Shown: positions 35,041 through 36,266 of the stretch, piece after piece | Layout: each line of letters opens with the position of its first letter | Numbering within the stretch: position 1 is the first letter of the stretch | Assembly (NCBI GenBank): GCA_021775805.1 | Contig: JAJFHD010000078.1 | Coordinates: 1 to 36,266, forward strand | DNA length: 36,266 nucleotides | Direction: 5' to 3' | Origin: Alphaproteobacteria bacterium | GTDB lineage: Bacteria > Pseudomonadota > Alphaproteobacteria > Rhizobiales > JAJFHC01 | Translations under genes and position numbers: made by a program | Notes under the pieces: generated by a model | Database searches by the model: none | Seen by the model: only the letters and a program-made list of their open reading frames with translations | What the model was told of the DNA's origin: nothing

Positions 35041-35806
35041 GGCCCTACAGTGTCGATCTGGATCTGGACTTTACCGAGACCAACGGTTTCCTCGACCTGG
35101 GCGATGTCGAGGTTGACCTGATGGACTGCGACATCACCTTCGAGCGTACGCAACGGACCATGGCGTCGCTGCTCGAACAGGGCGGCATCCCGGTTGCGGC
35201 AGGCGGCAGGCGGCAGCCACAGCATCACCCAGGCCACCTTGCGCGCCTTCACGGAACACTACGGCAAAAACGTCGGGGTTGTGTGGTTCGACGGGCATCC
35301 CGATTTCATGCCCGACTACAAGGGCGACCGTCACTATTGCGGCTGCCCGCTGAGACGCTTGGTTGAGGGCGGGCATGTCAAACCGGAGAATGTCGCTTTC
35401 CTGGGGTTGCGGGGTTTTGCCAATGCCGGCGGCGAAATCCGCGAGGCCCGGGAGATGGGTGTCACGTTCTACACGATGGAGCAGTTCTACGACAAAGGCG
35501 TCAACCAGTGTATCGACGAGGCGATAGAAATCGCCACCAGGGGAACGGACGCCTTCTACATCACCTTCGACATCGATGCGATGGATCACACATTTTGCGC
35601 CGGGCACCCAGTATCCGGGTCCTGGAGGCTTCCAGCCCTTCGAGGTGATGCGTTTCGTGCGCCGGCTCGAGATGGCGGGGGCCGCCGGCATGGACGTCGT
35701 GGAATACGCGCCCCTGATCGACCACACGAAGAACACGGGCAACATGCTGGCAACGCTGTTGTGCGAGTACATGGCGGGCAAGGCCCACGCGATGCAAGCC
35801 GCCTGA
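35041..35806 (+). pseudogene. Agmatinase/arginase-family (ureohydrolase) pseudogene
   Basis: Pieces of one ureohydrolase are spread over three frames: YSVDLDLDFTETNGFLDLGD (from 35046), then RQAAGGSHSITQATLRAF to FYITFDIDAMDHTF (about 35205-35596), then APGTQYPGPGGFQPFEVMRF to TGA at 35804-35806. The breaks are a 7-nt tandem duplication AGGCGGC (35201-35207 and 35208-35214) and one extra T in TTTT (35593-35596). Removing both restores a continuous product. Metal-site motifs are variant: GGSHS for GGDHS, DGHPD for DAHTD, and DIDAMDHTFAPG for DxDxxDPxxAPG. The 5' part before 35041 is missing or shifted. An assembly error is possible but two distinct lesions favour real decay. Confidence 0.8.
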
Positions 35807-35824
35807 TCCCGGACCGGCGCCTGT

Positions 35825-36266
35825 TCAGAGCCAGTCGGCGACACCGGTGCCGACCGCATCGGCAATCGTTGCATGACCGTCGCGGGCCATCAGCGGTGGC
35901 AGGCCGGACACGATCGCATTGGCCAGTTCCGGGCCTTCATAGACCATCGCCGAATAGACCTGGATCAGGCTCGCCCCGGCCCTGATCTTGGTGTAGGCAT
36001 CGGCCGCCGAGGCGATGCCGCCGACGCCGATCAGGGGCAGCTTGCCGGCGGTCAGGTTGTGGAACTGCGCAAGGACGCGGGTCGAGCGTTCGAACAGGGG
36101 CTTGCCGGACAGGCCGCCGGCCTCATCTGCGTGGGCGCCGGAGACGCCATCGCGCGACAGCGTGGTGTTGGAGACGATGACGCCGTCGACCCTGCCGGGA
36201 CAGGTCTGCGCCACATGCTCCAGTTGCTCTGGCGACAGGTCGGGCGCGATTTTCAGGAACATCGGC
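35825..36266 (-). CDS. pyrD: Dihydroorotate dehydrogenase (quinone), 5' part outside window
   Basis: The last 147 codons of class 2 PyrD, which oxidises dihydroorotate to orotate in pyrimidine synthesis, using FMN and quinone at the inner membrane. Seen are [34 protein letters not shown] and [16 protein letters not shown], the FMN-phosphate and quinone-facing motifs. The frame continues to the window edge; the internal Met at 36262 is not the start. The stop is close to the pseudogene's stop (convergent). The C-terminus ([12 protein letters not shown]) is somewhat unusual but within normal variation. Confidence 0.93.
   Translation of the reverse strand, partial: PMFLKIAPDLSPEQLEHVAQTCPGRVDGVIVSNTTLSRDGVSGAHADEAGGLSGKPLFERSTRVLAQFHNLTAGKLPLIGVGGIASAADAYTKIRAGASLIQVYSAMVYEGPELANAIVSGLPPLMARDGHATIADAVGTGVADWL

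Noticed and set aside
1..36266. CRISPR array, tRNA, rRNA, transposase or prophage genes
   Set aside because: The tandem repeats found are coding (cadherin-like, FG-GAP-like, coiled coil) and no mobile-element or RNA gene signature was seen.

Overview
The window looks like chromosomal DNA of a GC-rich alphaproteobacterium, most likely Hyphomicrobiales (Rhizobiales) or a close relative. Support comes from a PodJ-type polar protein with the rhizobial N-terminal signature, an Alph_Pro_TM (TIGR02186) protein beside TauE/SafE, a DUF6460 protein, the ligase-associated helicase/PdeM pair, a FixK-type box, clustered GANTC (CcrM) sites, and two kinds of dispersed palindromic repeat familiar from these genomes. 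The species cannot be named from the sequence. I see no rRNA, tRNA, CRISPR array, transposase or phage gene.

Layout. 1-6972: the 3' part of a giant secreted RTX adhesin-like gene (cadherin-like, RTX, FG-GAP and LamG modules) followed by a short degenerate paralogue. 7061-10743: proline iminopeptidase, a small c-type cytochrome behind a FixK/FNR-like box, a YjbQ-family protein, and an HSL-type esterase. 10802-19787 (all minus strand): a small periplasmic protein, then a fatty-acid/acyl-CoA degradation cluster in transcription order MerR regulator, two acyl-CoA dehydrogenases, GST, thiolase, FadB-type multienzyme, and HCCA-isomerase/DsbA-like protein. 20145-24026: a PodJ-like SEL1/peptidoglycan-binding polarity protein with an unusual upstream region. 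24236-25956: a TauE/SafE exporter coupled to an Alph_Pro_TM protein. 26065-29341 (minus): PdeM nuclease and Lhr-type helicase. 29583-34359: caspase-like protein, DUF457 membrane protein, Pmp3/YqaE and DUF6460 small membrane proteins, and a MATE transporter. 34354-36266: ArsC-like reductase, a frameshifted agmatinase-family pseudogene, and the 3' part of pyrD.

How the genes work together. The minus-strand cluster supplies a nearly complete beta-oxidation cycle (acyl-CoA dehydrogenase, enoyl-CoA hydratase/3-hydroxyacyl-CoA dehydrogenase, thiolase) with a MerR-type (LiuR-like) regulator as its first gene. The helicase and PdeM overlap and normally act with an ATP-dependent DNA ligase, which is not in this window. 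The most interesting signals are: (i) five 55-residue FG-GAP repeats nested inside one cadherin-like domain of the giant adhesin; (ii) a shrunken adhesin paralogue that keeps one central module and the C-terminal secretion-type module; (iii) three GANTC sites within 25 bp plus a near-CtrA site upstream of the PodJ-like gene; (iv) a FixK-type box before an orphan mono-haem cytochrome; (v) an agmatinase-family gene broken by a 7-nt tandem duplication and a one-base insertion. No wholly new system is proven here.
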